DNA of 64,000 nt from Alligator mississippiensis (GCF_030867095.1 NC_081829.1:46869036-46933035), one strand, 5' to 3'. Positions 1-12,400 are shown, counted from the stretch's first letter. Notes: generated from the letters alone by a model not told the origin. Made by a program: numbers and translations.

Positions 1-99
1 TTACTAGATTCTGTTTGGTAAGCGGAAGGCCTTGTTCTCTATGAGGCTGATCCCATATTCAGGTGGCATGGACAACCGTTAGGCCACTGAGATCATTGA

Positions 100-420
100 C
101 TAGATAAAAGAGCTACCCTATCCGCTCAAGCAACACGAACTGCAAGTCACTGAGGCCCATCCAGCAGGCACGGCTGCAGATGGACAAACAGACTGAACAT
201 TTCCCCAAACTCTGGAAGATAGGGCAACAGGTCATGTACCTTTGACTCACCCCAAAGGCGCATGTCCTGGAGTCCAAATGGATTGAACCCTTCCCTAGCA
301 TTAACAGAATAAGCCCAACCATGGTCCAAATTGACAAAGGAGACCTTGGATAATGGGTTCACATCTCACAGTGAAGATTATTCAAAGGAACAGGGCAGGG
401 GTGACTGCGAAACCAGCCTT
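100..420 (+). pseudogene. Retroviral integrase C-terminal fragment (fossil)
   Basis: Broken conceptual translation gives a short segment with a QVMYL stretch, then SPTMVQIDKGD and WVHIS. This resembles the SH3-like DNA-binding tail of retroviral integrases just ahead of env. It sits where the end of pol should lie in this provirus. Short and decayed; the assignment rests on position as much as on sequence. Confidence 0.5.
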
Positions 421-682
421 ACTCCAATAGGATGTCACAGCAACTGACCACCATACGAAGAAAGTGCTCTGCCTCCACGGACTGACAAGCAGGGGAGGAA
501 CCACCTGACTATCCTGGGATAAGGGTGAGTCTCCTTCTCTCTCTACCTCCCACCCTTCTTGAATAGCAAGAAGGACAGCTTCGGTCGTGGTAAATAGGCA
601 CCGGAGCAGGCTGAACTGTGCCTGTATTCAACTTTGAGGCAGGTAAAGGAATTGGGGCAAAACCTCCTTAGGGAAAAAGTCA

Positions 683-3600
683 TTGTTTCACCCACCCCCT
701 TTTTCCAACATCTCCCCTAAAATAACGAATGGTTGGGCAACCTCGTTCCTATTTCCAATCATGAAAACTTTGAACCTGTGGGGGACTGCCTGCCTGTGGG
801 TCATCCCACTCGCAGGCGGTCTCCACTGCCCAAACAGCCAACTGGTCGTCCAAAGTAATGGACTCTCCTGTTGGTTGGGGATGGTTGCCTGCAACAATAA
901 TATAGAAGGTATCCAAAACTCACATCACCCAGCATTACCAAAACCAGGGTGCATCCAGTGGGATGCACCCATGTGGAAAACACTCCAGGCTTCCATACCA
1001 GAATTAACACTCCCTGAACTCTCCAACCTTACTATCTTCATTAGGACCAAATGCACCATCCAGGATAGCCCTCAACCCAAGGGAGGAAGTCAGGAGTGGA
1101 CCTAAGGGGTACACTATGTGGAGGGTAGTCAACATCAGCATTCCAGCCGGGCAGGAAATCCACGGCCGGATGAGGAGCGGACAGGGATGTTATGGACGAG
1201 CCCTGGTAGTCAAATTAATCCATCCCCCAAAACCTACACCTACCCCTACTCCATCCACACTCTTCCCCTCTTCACCAACACCTCTTCCGCTACCCACCTG
1301 CTCCTGTATTGCATGCAACCTCTCCGGCCCCCTACCTGCTGGAGAAGACCGTATCCAGGTGTGCCTAGGAAGTAACACCTCCCAACAGACCTCCCCGGAA
1401 CTCACGCAAGCAATGGTAACTTCGCCACAAGGACAGTTTCGTATCATGCTTACACAGTCCATCCCAAATTTTAAAAAATTCACATTTAATTGAACCAACT
1501 GTGGAGCAAAATGCCTTCTATCCAGTTGTGGCACCTTTGCCCACAGCTTCTCCCTCCCAGATTCCGGAACATGGAGAGCCTCAGCTTCTGGGGATCTCCC
1601 TGCTCTGGCCGCGAAGATCGTTGTCCACGAGGGGACACAAATACACGATGTCGGACCATTTGTAGTCAAGAAAGATGCCAGTAAAACTTTATTCTAATAC
1701 ACAACTAAATCCTTCCTTGTGGAAGGTTGCTATTGATTTGCAGACCCGCAACATCCTGCAGCAATACCCCCAGTGCAGAAATCATATGGTTCCCCTTAAT
1801 ATTGGATGCCAGGCATGGGTGAATCAGACCCTTGCCACACCAGACAATAGTTCCTTCATTCCCCGAAGCTGAAGGTCTCTGGGCACAGTGCTGGGAGCAA
1901 CTGGAACCGGCGCTGGTGTCATCAACTCCATCAGTTCAGAGGTGCTTCAAAACAAATTGGCAAATACTGGACACCTCCTTCATCAATTGGATAGACCTGT
2001 GGAAGAAAATTTCAAATTAGCAGCTCAAATAACTGTGTCCATGACATCCTTAATTCAATGGATGCAGCATATAGAACCGCAAAACTCCCATACCCTGGCT
2101 GAGGCGATCATAGCCTTGGAGAGAAACACCTCCTTTGCCCTTATGTCTACCCAAGCACAGACATGGTACCTAACTGTAATTAAGGGCATCATCCTCCAGG
2201 GTATGGAAGGACACATCCCACTGGAAGTTAAAAGTCTGTTAATAGCTCACACCAAGCAATCCCCACAATTCCAACCATACAATCAGATGTTACAATTTAG
2301 TTTTGATCTGAATTCATGGACCATTACTGTCATAATCTCTGGGATAATCGGCGGACAGGAAGACAAAATCTTCCCCATTCTAACCCTGGGGATCCGGATT
2401 AGTAACACGTTTGTCATTCCCCAAACACGTGTGCGTTGGGCACGGGAATGACTGGATGGCAGATTTGAAGCCATCTCCATCAGTGACTGTGAGGACATTG
2501 GTTCTGGCTATATCTGTGAAGAATTTATGTTACAATCAAACACCCTCTGTTTTGATCCCAATTTCTCTGTCTGTCCCTATGTGATGACAAAAACCCCAAC
2601 ACCTGATCCCTGCTGGTTGATATAGGCTTTGGCTGTGTAAGTATCTGCACCCTGTGTAATGTAAATGACTTCCAGAGTATCCTCAACCTTCAACAAAACA
2701 TCTGTCTGTGTAACGTTAGGACTATAACTGGTTGTGATATTAAATATGAGCGCAAAAATGTAATACACTCCTCCCTTATTGCAAAATATGGTATTTTTTA
2801 AACCAACCTAGCCCCTACCCACCGAGGAATCTCTCCCCAAGCCCTCAGACATGCAATTACACACCCAGGCCTCCAGCAAGCCCTGCAAACCCTGTATGAT
2901 CTAACCCAGGCTTGTCCAACGTACGGCCCGCCAAGGCATTTTCTGTGGCCCGAGGTGCTGCGACAGGAAACCTCTCGTCCCTCCCCCAGACCCTCAGCAG
3001 CTTCCTAATGGCTACTGAAGGGCTGGGGAAGGGACAAGGTTCCCACACACACCACATAAGCGCGGCATGGCCCGTCCCGGCTGGGTCCCTCGTGGGGCTG
3101 GACCCCTCCCTGGCCGGGGGCAGCGCTGGCTGCAGCTGCTGAGCGGCCCCACCCACCTGCCCGCCTGCCTGGGTGGCCGCAGCTGGTGCCGTGGGCTCGG
3201 GGCAGGCACAGGACGGAGCCTTCACCTGAGAACTTTGCTGCCGGGTGGCGGAGGAGCAGCTCTGCTTGCAGGCCCGGGACACGCCGGTCGCTGGTGGGGA
3301 GGATGCGCGTCCGGGAGCGCCCATGCTCCTGCCCACACCTCCCCACCCTGACACAAGCCCATGCCCATCCCCATGCCCTGTGCTGCCAGAGTGGCCCCAC
3401 GCCTGCCTCCTCGCCAGCCCCACTGCCCTGCCCTGCCCTGCCCCACAGCAAGGCGGCGCCTGCTTCCCCGGCCAGTCTCCCCCCGGGCGCTGCAGCTCTC
3501 TGGGCTCATCTGCCCATGTGCGAGGCCCCAAGTCCCGAGGCAGCCACTTCTCATGTGCTGCTGGGGACGGTAGGCGGCACGGGCACCTGCGGCCACCAGG

Positions 3601-4565
3601 GCAGTGAGTTGGGCAGCGGCGGAGCGGAGGGTGCCTTTCCCGCACATCCCAGGGAGGCTGTGGCCAGGAGGACAAGGAGAAGCCCGGACTGGGGCTCCCA
3701 AGCGTGGCAGCAGCTCTCCCCGCCCTGCTCTGCTCCGTGCCCAGCTGCAGCTGCAGCTGCATCCATGCCCAGATGAGCCGCAAGTCTCTCTCGCAGCATC
3801 TCAGATGTACTGAGGAGCCCCTGCTCCCTCCTCCCTCCCCTCCCGCCTGTCCCTTGGAAGGCAGTGAGCGGCAGAGGCTGCAAAGTGCCGCTCAGGTGTC
3901 TCCCGCCAAGACGCATCCCTCCACCTTTGATTAGTTTCCACTCTGGCTGATATCTTTTCCACATTTGATCTGTTGACTTGCATTATGCTTCTTTCATTAC
4001 GCGACAGTGTTTATTTTAGTCAAGTGTTTAGTATTATTTCATTGTTGCTTTTATATTGTTTTTATTTTGGATTTTAAACCATATTTCCAGGCCCTTTTCA
4101 TTGTCACTTGCTGCAACTTCATTGATGTCAAAGGTCACGTGACATCACTTCCTGATATGACACCGCTTCCTGTGAGGTCTTTGAATATGGGGTCTTTGAA
4201 TATGAGGTCTTCCCACTGGGTGATAAAAAGTTCTTGATCCGGCCCCACATTCAAAAAGGTTGGACACCCCTGATCTGAACAATGAAAACTACACAATTAT
4301 ACAAGCTAATAACCAAAGAATAACACAGGTACTAACTAAGGTCGAAGGAACAACCCGCCACAGCTGGTGGGAGACCCTGATCAGCTGGTCTCCCAGTGCC
4401 ACTGGAATCCTGAACCTGATGCTGCACCCTATCGTTATATTGTTTATACTAATGCTTCTCCTAGCATTCTTAATTTTGTTTTCATACTGTAAGCTCCTCT
4501 CCACCTTGGGCGTGCTACAAACAGAGGTCAGAGAAACAAGGCTTCTAAGAAAACAAATAGTATAA
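683..4565 (+). pseudogene. Retroviral envelope gene (env), fossil, interrupted by a hAT element
   Basis: An env-like reading starts near 683. It has a hydrophobic leader around 760-830 (residues LWGTACLWVIPLAGG) and a cysteine-bearing surface region to about 1680. A fusion-peptide-like segment LGATGTGAGVINSI lies near 1888. A helical transmembrane-subunit ectodomain follows to about 2450, then a cysteine-rich stretch to about 2750. After the transposon insertion, the membrane anchor (HPIVILFILMLLLAFLILFS) and a short cytoplasmic tail end at 4565, just before the polypurine tract. The gene has several breaks and is certainly dead. I could not place it in a named env class: no clear CKS17-type immunosuppressive motif was seen. 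Confidence 0.75.
2907..4272. mobile_element. hAT-type non-autonomous DNA transposon inserted in ERV env
   Basis: The terminal inverted repeats begin CAGGCTTGTCCAAC on the left and, reverse-complemented, CAGGGGTGTCCAAC on the right. The flanks carry an imperfect 8-bp target duplication (ATCTAACC at 2899-2906, ATCTGAAC at 4273-4280), the size expected of hAT. The 1.37-kb interior is GC-rich on the left and AT-rich on the right and encodes no recognisable transposase. Open frames in the GC-rich half look like composition artefacts. A 15-16 bp unit (GGTCTTTGAATATGG-like) is tandemly repeated near 4173-4210. The element splits env, so it is younger than the provirus. Confidence 0.85.
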
Positions 4566-4596
4566 TGACACCAGCCTTGTGAAAGGTTGATGTCAA

Positions 4597-4611
4597 GGGG
4601 AGGGGGGGGAA
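4597..4611 (+). promoter_or_regulatory. ERV polypurine tract
   Basis: A run of A and G (AGGGGAGGGGGGGGAA) ends a few bases before the TG that opens the LTR at 4615. This is the normal position of the plus-strand primer for reverse transcription. Confidence 0.8.
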
Positions 4612-4614
4612 ATA

Positions 4615-7152
4615 TGTAGCAAAATCCCGTTTCTCTTTTGTTTTTATTATTATTATTTAAAAATAAACTCCCTCCCCTGAACCATTTCTGACTTTCTCTT
4701 TGCCCTCTCTATCCCTTAAAAGTGATTACAAGTACTACTAGGGAAGCTACGATAAGTTCTTATACTCCCACACAGTAATAAGCTCCTTTTTATATTGTAA
4801 ATAGTGTTCTATTATGTTTGTATTGATTTTTACTGTTTTATGTTGTATTACATTATGTTCCTATTATGACTGTATTAACTTTTACTGTTTTATATTGCAT
4901 TTATACGGGTTAGGCCTATGTCCGGAAAGAAATGTCAAGTAATGTCAAGTTTCCGTTTTGTATGTCAAGTCTCCATCTTGTGTCCCCTGCCCTGGCAAAC
5001 CCTATGGTAACTGTGTGACTCATACTTACCCCTCCTTTGTAACTTGGTTCCTGAATGAGTGGGCATGAATGAGGGTGCTTGAGAGACAATGGCAGTAGGT
5101 CTAAAACTAGCTCCCTCTGAATGACCAAACCATCAACTCAACAACCCAACCATCACCCTGCATTGACCCTCCCTTGCTCAGGATTTGGAAGACAAAGACT
5201 GCTGCAGAAGCCACTGAACCCACCATTAATAGACACCTGAAACTGCATGTTCTGACCCGGAATGCACATGCTCAGGGCACCAGAGGCCGACTCTTGCCTG
5301 GGCATGCCCCTGCCACTGGGGTCATAGACAGTCTGCCCCTATAGAAAGGGACAGTAAAGACAGACCCAGTGGGAATGCCATTTTCCATCTGGACCAGACA
5401 AGATCCACATCGCGCTACCTATCCACACCAAAGGCCCTGCTAGTGACCTGCTCTGGACAACAATTGAGCTGAAGGAGACCCCGAGTGACCATCGAGGATC
5501 AACTTTCAGCCTGGGCTAGGTAGATATTACCTGCACACTTCCTCCTACAATTTGGATGCTCTCTCTCTCTGTCTCTCTCCACCCTCCTGGACTTCAGCCC
5601 CACGCACAAAACATCTGTAACCCCTACTGCCATTGTGTGTTCATGTGTGTGTTTGTGTGTGCAAAGGAAATAATAAGATATCCTGTCACCATCTGTTCCT
5701 GTCCAATAAACCCACTGTTAATTTAGAACCCGAGTTGGGTTTTGACTTACTGATCTCCCAGCCTTACTCCAGTTCCTATTTTCTGCTCCTCTGATCTTCC
5801 TCCTGTGTCTCTCTCTCTGCCCTTGCCTTCTCCCTAATCCCAGTCTCTTCCTGCCTTCTCCCCCGCCATCTTTCCTGTCTCTGTTCCCCTACTCCCCATC
5901 TCTGCTCTGCTGCCTCTGCGATCTCTCTCTGTTCCTAGCTTTCCATCTCTACAACCAGAGCCCCTCCTCCCAGCTTACTGATCTGCCCAGAGCCCTTCTC
6001 TGCTGCGACTCCCTGCAGTCTTTCCAGCCGCCCCCGCAGAGTCCCTGCCGGCAGCCAGAGCCCTTGAGCCCTTCTCTGGCTCTTGGTGCCCCTCCTCCCA
6101 GCTTATTGATCTGCCTGGAGTCCCCTTGCCAGGACCTGCGGTCTTTTCAGCATGTGCCCCACCCAGCCTTCCAGGGCCCCTGCAGCCTTCTGGCCTACCC
6201 CAAACTTCCCCACAGCCCTCCAGCCCAGATCCAGGGCCCTCCACCCAGCCCCGGCCCTCCCGGCATTGCCCTGCAATTTCACCAGCAGCTGGAGCCCTTT
6301 CTCCAGCTCCCGGCACCAGCCACCCCTCTCCTATAGCTTCCTGAGCTCCCCGGCAGTTTCTCTCCAGCACACGCAGATCCCCAAGCCAACTCCCAGCTCC
6401 CCCTTAGCCTCTCTACTTCCTCCCAGTCCCAGTTTCCCTCTCCTCATCTATCTTTTGGCTCCCCTGCAGCTCCAGCTCCAACTCCAGCTCCAGTCCCAGC
6501 CTGTGTGCCAGGTTCTGTCTAGCATCCCTCCCCTCTTCTGCAGGCTTTGGGCATTGTCCTTTAATCAATTAACATCAGTTGGCCTAAAGTAACCCCAAGC
6601 CTCAGTTCCTTAGCCACATTCTCTCCAGTCTACCGGTTCTAATCCTGGTTCCAGCAACTTGTACTCCCAGCAACTTTCACTCTCTCACCTTAAACTTCCC
6701 CCAGGTATCCCAAGTAACCCAAACACTCGCATACAAACCATACCATCCAAATTAGGAACTCACCTGTATGTATGTGTAGATGGGTGGTATGTGTGTGAAC
6801 AGGTAAATATACATCATCGTGTGTGTGAAGTATGAATTAGTGATCCGTGTATGTGTATTGGGTGTGCAGGTATTGACAACAGATTTTTGTCTAATTGTTC
6901 ATGTGTATAGTGTGTAGGTGTTTGGATTGGTGATAGGTGTGCATGTGCCTAGGCTGGTAATTTTGGATGTGTATGTACCTTTTTTGGTGGTGTGTGCGTG
7001 CGCGCCTGGTCGGAGTGTATGCACCTTGAATGTGTGTGTGTGCCTAATTGATTTTTCTGTGGGCTTATCTGCAATTTGTACCCCGTGGCTTGCTCTCTAA
7101 TAGTGAGATATTGAGATCCTGAGCGTGGGCCTAACCCTAAAGGGCAAAAGCA
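4615..7152 (+). repeat. ERV 3' LTR (about 2.54 kb, TG...CA)
   Basis: Starts TGTAGCAAAATCCCG and ends AAAAGCA. It has a TATA-like CCCCTATAGAAAGG at 5336-5349 and an AATAAA at 5705-5710. Nearly 1.45 kb follow the poly(A) signal: a pyrimidine-rich tract (about 5750-6540), a segment containing CTACCGGTTCTAAT near 6631, then TG-rich sequence. The whole length aligns by eye with the minus-strand solo LTR at 24800-26796, including the final GATATTGAGATCCTGAG block, so the long distal part belongs to the LTR. The upstream part matches the solo LTR at 33865-35918. Confidence 0.85.
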
Positions 7153-7209
7153 CCGCAGCCTATATTACCCTAGAGAAAGAGTCAAGGATGATCCACCAGG
7201 CGTCACTTC

Positions 7210-7751
7210 TGTCACAGACACAGTAGAAGAGTAAGTTTGCAAAATTTAACAAGGTGAACTAATAACAACAGTGAATACCAGACAGATAGAACAGTAACAA
7301 CCAGGGCCGTCAAACTGTGTGGCAATACACAGAACCAGAAACACAACGATGCAGCAACAATAAATGCTTTCCCAGCTATGGCTGCACAGGCACAAAATGG
7401 CAATCGACCCAGATAATGGGTCCCAACAAGAATATTCAAACAGGCAGGGCACCACAGAAACTGCAGAGAACTGGCTATTGCTTCTGACAGACAGACAGAC
7501 ACCCTCCCCCCTCCCTGCTCTCATCTCAGATACCCTAGAAAGGGCCCAAACCAAACCAAAACCATCAGATGCTTAAATGAGCCAGGCAGCTGGTTTTATA
7601 CCTTCAAGTCGCACCACATTCCTCAGCTAGTCCTCCCCGGAAAGATCTGGCCATCACTGTCACTCCTGTGATCACCTAGCAGCTTCAGTCTCCGCTGACA
7701 CACTTCCGTGTCACTCAAACCAGCCTTTAACATCACCTTTAACTATATCAC
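7210..7751 (-). repeat. Possible solo LTR or promoter-bearing repeat (minus strand)
   Basis: Read on the minus strand the stretch has a good TATA box (GGTATAAAACCAGC, near 7596-7609) about 140 bp from its start. It ends near 7210 in a CTGTGTCTGTGACA stretch, giving TG...CA-like limits. I found no matching target duplication, so the limits and identity are tentative. It is unrelated by eye to the 2-kb LTR family next to it. Confidence 0.3.
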
Positions 7752-7759
7752 TGCTGGAA

Positions 7760-7972
7760 CCAAAGTTGCTTTGCATCCCGGAAGCTCCCCCACATCAAGC
7801 CCCATCCCTGCCTGCTGTTGATAACCAATTCCCCACGCCTCCCGCCCCACCCAACCACCCTCTGCCTTGGAAGGTGGGGTGGGACTGGGAGGCAGCACAT
7901 CAGGTTTAGGAGCACTGGGTCAGGACCTGCCACTGATGTTTATGCCTATGGATCCTGGTACAAAACAAAGCT
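7760..7972. repeat. Possible hAT-type terminal fragment
   Basis: The right end reads GCTGAGAACCGCTG at about 7971. That resembles the inverted CAGNGGTTCTCA terminus common among vertebrate hAT MITEs. No opposite terminus or 8-bp duplication was found, so this may be a truncated copy. Confidence 0.3.
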
Positions 7973-8697
7973 GAGAACCGCTGCTCTAACTTGATGTCCC
8001 CTTGCCTCCTCTGACCTCCCCTTTCTCTCCAGTTGGTTGCACCAGTTTGCCCTTTTTTGTCTTCCACTCTCTTCCCCTCACAGCTGGTTTCACCTATGGG
8101 GCAGACCCAGAGCTGCCCGTACCCCTACTGACCACTGCCCCTGGCTGCACCTGTGGAAAGGCCCTCTGGGCACCTGAACCCCTTACAATATACACACCCA
8201 CAATCCTTTTATCCCCACTCCAATGATGGGGTTACATGCTCAGTTCACTCCCTGTCTGTGTTGCTGTCACTCTAGCTCCCACTGGAGGACTCAGTGCTCT
8301 TGTCACTGTGGCCATCTTTTTGTCCTGTTGTCTCTGCATCCTCTTTGCTGTCACAATCTGCTTCTGCACTGGGGGAGGTTGGAAAAAATCTTGTGCCAAG
8401 TGTCTCTGCCAGGTGGCTTTGGCTGCATCCTCTACTACCGATCTCTGGTTGTAGGTCTGGAGTTTGCTCAGAAGCATTTTAACACAGCCTACCTTGCATC
8501 CGATGGAGTAGCCCCTCACTTTTGCACTTCGTTGTTTCTGCAGGCTGTTACTCCTCCTGAGACCACTGCCCATCTCAACCACAGCATAGCTCTCCATGTT
8601 TATGGCCTCCTGTCTGTTCTCAGACACCTCAAGTCCAAAACTGAGATTGCTCTCCCCACTGCTGTGACACTGTGGGAGACCGCACAGGTCCTCTTCT
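7973..8697. other. Unassigned sequence
   Basis: A plus-strand open frame of 162 codons (8223-8711) runs through here, but it is cysteine- and histidine-rich from base composition and shows no domain I recognise. No splice-supported exon of the neighbouring genes was found. Confidence 0.4.
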
Positions 8698-8752
8698 CCG
8701 GTAAGAACTGACCCCTATATTTGATCTTAGCCAACAAAAGAACAAGAAGCAA
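8698..8752 (-). pseudogene. U2 snRNA 5'-end pseudogene fragment
   Basis: On the minus strand this reads GCTTCT, a degenerate stretch, CTTTTG, GGCTAAGATCAA, then TAG and GTTCTTA, in the order and spacing of the first 55 or so bases of U2 snRNA. The 12-base GGCTAAGATCAA block, which in U2 lies just 5' of the branch-point recognition region, is exact. The match has a 2-base insertion and about ten differences and stops abruptly. The Sm site and stem-loops III and IV are missing, so it cannot be a working U2 gene. Confidence 0.55.
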
Positions 8753-10720
8753 ACTTCTTATACAGCACTAGATTAGGTGGCGGAAGTTCAAATAAGCAAA
8801 GAAATAGACCCTAAGTATGTTTATGTACTCCTATCCAACTCTTACAAGAAAAAAAAATTGGAGTAGAGCATTTGTGTTTGCCCTTAACTTTAACAAGCTG
8901 TGCAAAAATTAAAAGGCATAAATTAGAAACCATAGCACCATCTTGGATTTGGTGTTGCCTCAGGGGTCCACTTGGATGAAGTGTCCCCCCCATCCTTGGG
9001 CACCTTTACTACATCCACCAGGCTGTGATCATAGAAAACCCATTTCAGCTCCCTGGAGGACCTGTCCATGCCTGTTCTTGTTTCTCTGCTGACCCAGTCT
9101 TCCTTGCTGCTGATGCAGTGGAAGTACCTTGCGATCATCACCAGCCAGCCGGCAGACATCATGCTGACCACATTTTCCAGGAAAGTACACCTGGCCTCCT
9201 TATTGGCCGATGCATACACTGTCAGCAGTTCAAAAGCAGTGCCCTTTGTCTCCAGGGTGGCTTATAACAATCTGCCTGCAACTATCTGTTTGTGCTGCAG
9301 AGAGCAGGATTTCATCAGGATTGTGACACCAGCAGCTCTGCCATCTTCTGAGCCAGAGCATAAGGCCAGGTGATATGGACAGGGCCAGCTGTCCCCAGGC
9401 TGCAGCACAGTGGCTCTGATTCATCCAGGTGGCAGTGGAATGGGCTGAGGGAAGAACAGGGGAAGCTTGTAGCACCCCCACCCTGGGATAGGGCTGCAGT
9501 GCCCTGTGGGGGAGGGGGCCACAGCCACCTCCCCGGGCAGGGGCTCGTGGCTTCTGAAATCCTCTGAGTATTGGCACCAGCACCTGTGCTGCCCCCCACA
9601 CCCCTTTCATCTGCTGTAGGCAACCCTTCCCTCCCCCCTGCCCCATTGCAGCTGCAGCCCCCATTCCCTCTGCCTCAGCAAATGTCCAGGATTTTTCTGT
9701 GCTCTGGGGGCAGGAGCAGAGGGAGGCAGCAGGAGCACCACATGTGTCTGCCACCTCTGCAGCTGCAGGCAGGTCTGTGTTCTCTCTGCTGCCCCGGATC
9801 ATCCTCCCTCTGCTCCCACCAGTGGGAGAAAATTGAAGTCCAAAACATCTGGGAAGACTTAACCCCCACCTGAACAGCAATCAGAGGGCTTAAAAAGAAG
9901 AGGGACACATCTGGGGAAACCCAGATGTATGGTAATACTACCCTCAGCAGTGCATGCGCACTTGAGCAAAAGTGTTATGGACAGACAAACCAAACCCTTT
10001 ATTATGTTAGAATTGTTTAAGAAAGGAGTTCTGTAGTTTGGGTTCTTTGGTCTATCCCTTTTTAAAAAGCAGGTTACCTCATGATTCCCTCTGTGAATAT
10101 GGGAATTAAATTCACTAAAGGAAAGCAAACACAAACCAAGACTTTAGCAAAAGTGAGCATTAAAAGAACAGTGGATGGGGAAGTTTGTGAAGGAACAATA
10201 AGCCTTCCTGGCTCCCAACAGTTTGTAATGGGATATGTTTGACAGCCAAGCTTAGTTCCATAGTGAATTCTAAATGTTAGAGACTGTTTGTGCGGAGGAA
10301 GTGAGCATCCAAGGAGTATTACTGATTGGCATACAAGGAGGAAAAGCATATGCTGTGAACAGGAGACTGTCCAGACATGTGTCCTTTGCTATGGGGAAGA
10401 ATTTCAAAAGCTTACAAGGAAAGATGGATGTACAGGTTTATGGAAAAACAAGGGCTGTGCTATGCCGATATTCAAGTCAAAGTATCCACTTCACTGGGTA
10501 CTGGTTCTCAGACTAGGAGGGTTTAGAAGTGGATTCACAGGAGAAAATAGACTAAACAAAAAATAAATAAATAAAATAAATATATTAAACAGAGAGAAGT
10601 TTGTTTTGTCTGAAAAGTACAGTTTCATTTTGTTTTGGGGATTGTTGAGTTAAAAATAGTAGTCATGTTTTTGTATAATGAGGACCTAAACAACATGTTT
10701 AAACCTTTAACTGAAGTCCC
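8753..10720. other. Unassigned sequence, no supported gene
   Basis: A 98-codon minus-strand frame (8923-9219) begins MYASANKEARCTFLENVVS. It is not low-complexity, but I do not recognise it. 9400-9850 is GC-rich with CAGCTGCAG repeats. The rest is AT-rich without clear repeats. Confidence 0.35.
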
Positions 10721-11175
10721 TGTAACAGGTCACCTGGCTAACCTGGCACCACCAGGCTCATCCCAAACAGTCTCTCTCTGGGCTTCACCACACAGGCAAT
10801 AACACCCACAGTTCCTTTGCACTGCAGAAGTGAGTGGAAGACATAAACAATCCAATGAAAGTTTAAAGCCCCAGCTTAATCGACACAACAGAAAGTATAC
10901 ACAGTCCACAACAAACCCCCACAAGCATAGAATAGTTTTTGCCTTCTAGTCACATTTCTTCCCCAGGGAGACCTGCCATTCCACACCAAGTCCACATCCA
11001 GATCCTCTCCTACACATCCTCTTCCTGTCCTCTTTTATTTTTGAGCCACCCAGTCAACTTCTCTTCATTTTCTGATTGCCTGATCCAGCTGCAGCCCCTT
11101 AGACCCTAAGCCCTAGTCAGGCCCTAACGAGTTCAGACCTAATTGCTCCAGACTGCAAGCCTGCAGCCTGTTACA
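10721..11175 (-). repeat. Solo LTR candidate (455 bp, TGTAACAGG...CCTGTTACA)
   Basis: The limits are a perfect 9-bp terminal inverted repeat starting TG and ending CA. They are flanked by a near-matching 5-bp duplication (GTCCC at 10716-10720, GTCTC at 11176-11180). On the minus strand there is a TATA/poly(A)-like AAAAATAAAAGAGG. No internal retroviral sequence is attached, so it would be a solo LTR. The orientation is the less certain part. Confidence 0.5.
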
Positions 11176-12400
11176 GTCTCTTACTATCCTTTTTGGTGGG
11201 CAAATTCAAATGATTTTAGCAAGAAGTTTCAGTTTTCTCCAAACAGCAATTTTCAGCAAGCTTGCCATTCACAGAAAAGTCTTATTACTTCAAGGCTGCC
11301 TTTAAACTGCGAAGGGGAAATAAAACTGATTTCTGGGCCTTGTCTAGGACTGGTTGATCTGAATGGCTTCATCTGGAGCAAGGAGCAACCAGGCCAGAAA
11401 TAGTGGCTGTAATGAATTAATAGTTGTCTTAGTAATGGATATTCCTTCCTAAGAAATCTTCAATATGTTAGCCCCCAAATTTTACAAGATAGTAAATTGA
11501 AATAGTTTTATCCTTCACTGGGGCTAATAACATTTGAGTCAAGATGATTATATCAGTCAATAAATGTACTAGAGTATCTGAACTGGGAGATTGGAAAGTT
11601 GTGTCCAGTCCATATATAATCTGAACAAAATTAAGCACAGAACCATCCATCAAGGGTTTGATTTATTTATTTATTTATTTATTTATTTATTATGTCTGTG
11701 GTGGTGGTGGTGGTGTATGATGTGGTCCTGGTATAGGCAACACAGCAGGGAAAGCTCTGGCACTGGTCTTGATGTCTGGCTGTGGGTTTTGCATGCTGAA
11801 TTGCTGGCTGGAAGGTTATTAGTTCAAGGCTGGGTGTGTCCACAGATCCCCACGTGGGTGTGTGGCAATTTTTTTCCCACCACCACATATGGCAAGCTGC
11901 CATGGGCCCTACAACCAATGGGACTAGTGGCAAGGTTCTGGAGCTGCAAGGTTCAGGCACCCAACACCGAGGTCCAGAAGTAAGGCCCATGCTTCCATGA
12001 GAACATTCAGTGTGTCTCTCAGGAAGGGGAACTTGGTGCAGCAAAAGTGGGGGGTTTCTTCTTTTTAAATTTGTGGGCATCTGAGACTGCTGAGGTCCAA
12101 GCAGTGAGGAAACCAGCAGCCCTGGAGGTTTGTTGTCTACCTCTGGGGCTGAGCATCATGGTGGGCACGGGAAAGGGGTATGTTTGGGGCTGCCTACAGA
12201 CTCTTCTTGCATAGCACAGGGCCGTTCATCAAGGGTTTTCAATTTGTGTGTGTGTGTTGTTACCAGATTTGCCCATCTCTTTGGAGTGTGCTCATTTATT
12301 AGGGATATGTTTCTAAGTTCTTTGTAATTCTATCAACGGGCTGCTTGTGTTACTTGTGTTTCTATATGTAGCTGTTTCTCTCCCTTCTGCAAGCCCTCAC
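11176..12400. other. Unassigned sequence with microsatellites
   Basis: It contains an ATTT repeat (about 11660-11691), a short GTG repeat (about 11699-11714) and a short GT run near 12246. The part from 11715 to 12120 has a weak tRNA-like B box (TTAGTTCAAGGCTGGG near 11819), but not enough to call a SINE. Confidence 0.4.

Larger units (their letters stand above)
1..7152 (+). mobile_element. Endogenous retrovirus remnant, 3' portion (pol tail, env, PPT, 3' LTR)
   Basis: The window opens inside an old provirus on the plus strand. In order there is an integrase C-terminal-like stretch, an envelope gene, a polypurine tract just before 4615, and a long LTR that starts TGTAGCAAAATCC and ends at 7152. 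Two solo copies of the same LTR (33865-35918 plus, 24800-26796 minus) confirm the family. The coding part is a fossil with many breaks and is interrupted by a hAT-type transposon. The 5' LTR, gag and most of pol lie left of the window. The family is not resolved to class; the solo copies show 4-bp target duplications, as in gammaretrovirus-like and spumavirus-like groups. Confidence 0.85.

Noticed and set aside
2857-3983. Overlapping open frames on both strands, up to 308 codons
   Set aside because: They lie in the GC-rich interior of the hAT-type element, overlap in many frames and show no domain or transposase motif.
5975-6592. Proline-rich open frames on both strands
   Set aside because: They fall in the pyrimidine-rich distal part of the ERV LTR.
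8223-8711. A 162-codon plus-strand frame rich in Cys and His
   Set aside because: No zinc-finger spacing, no family resemblance, and its 3' end runs into the U2-like fragment.
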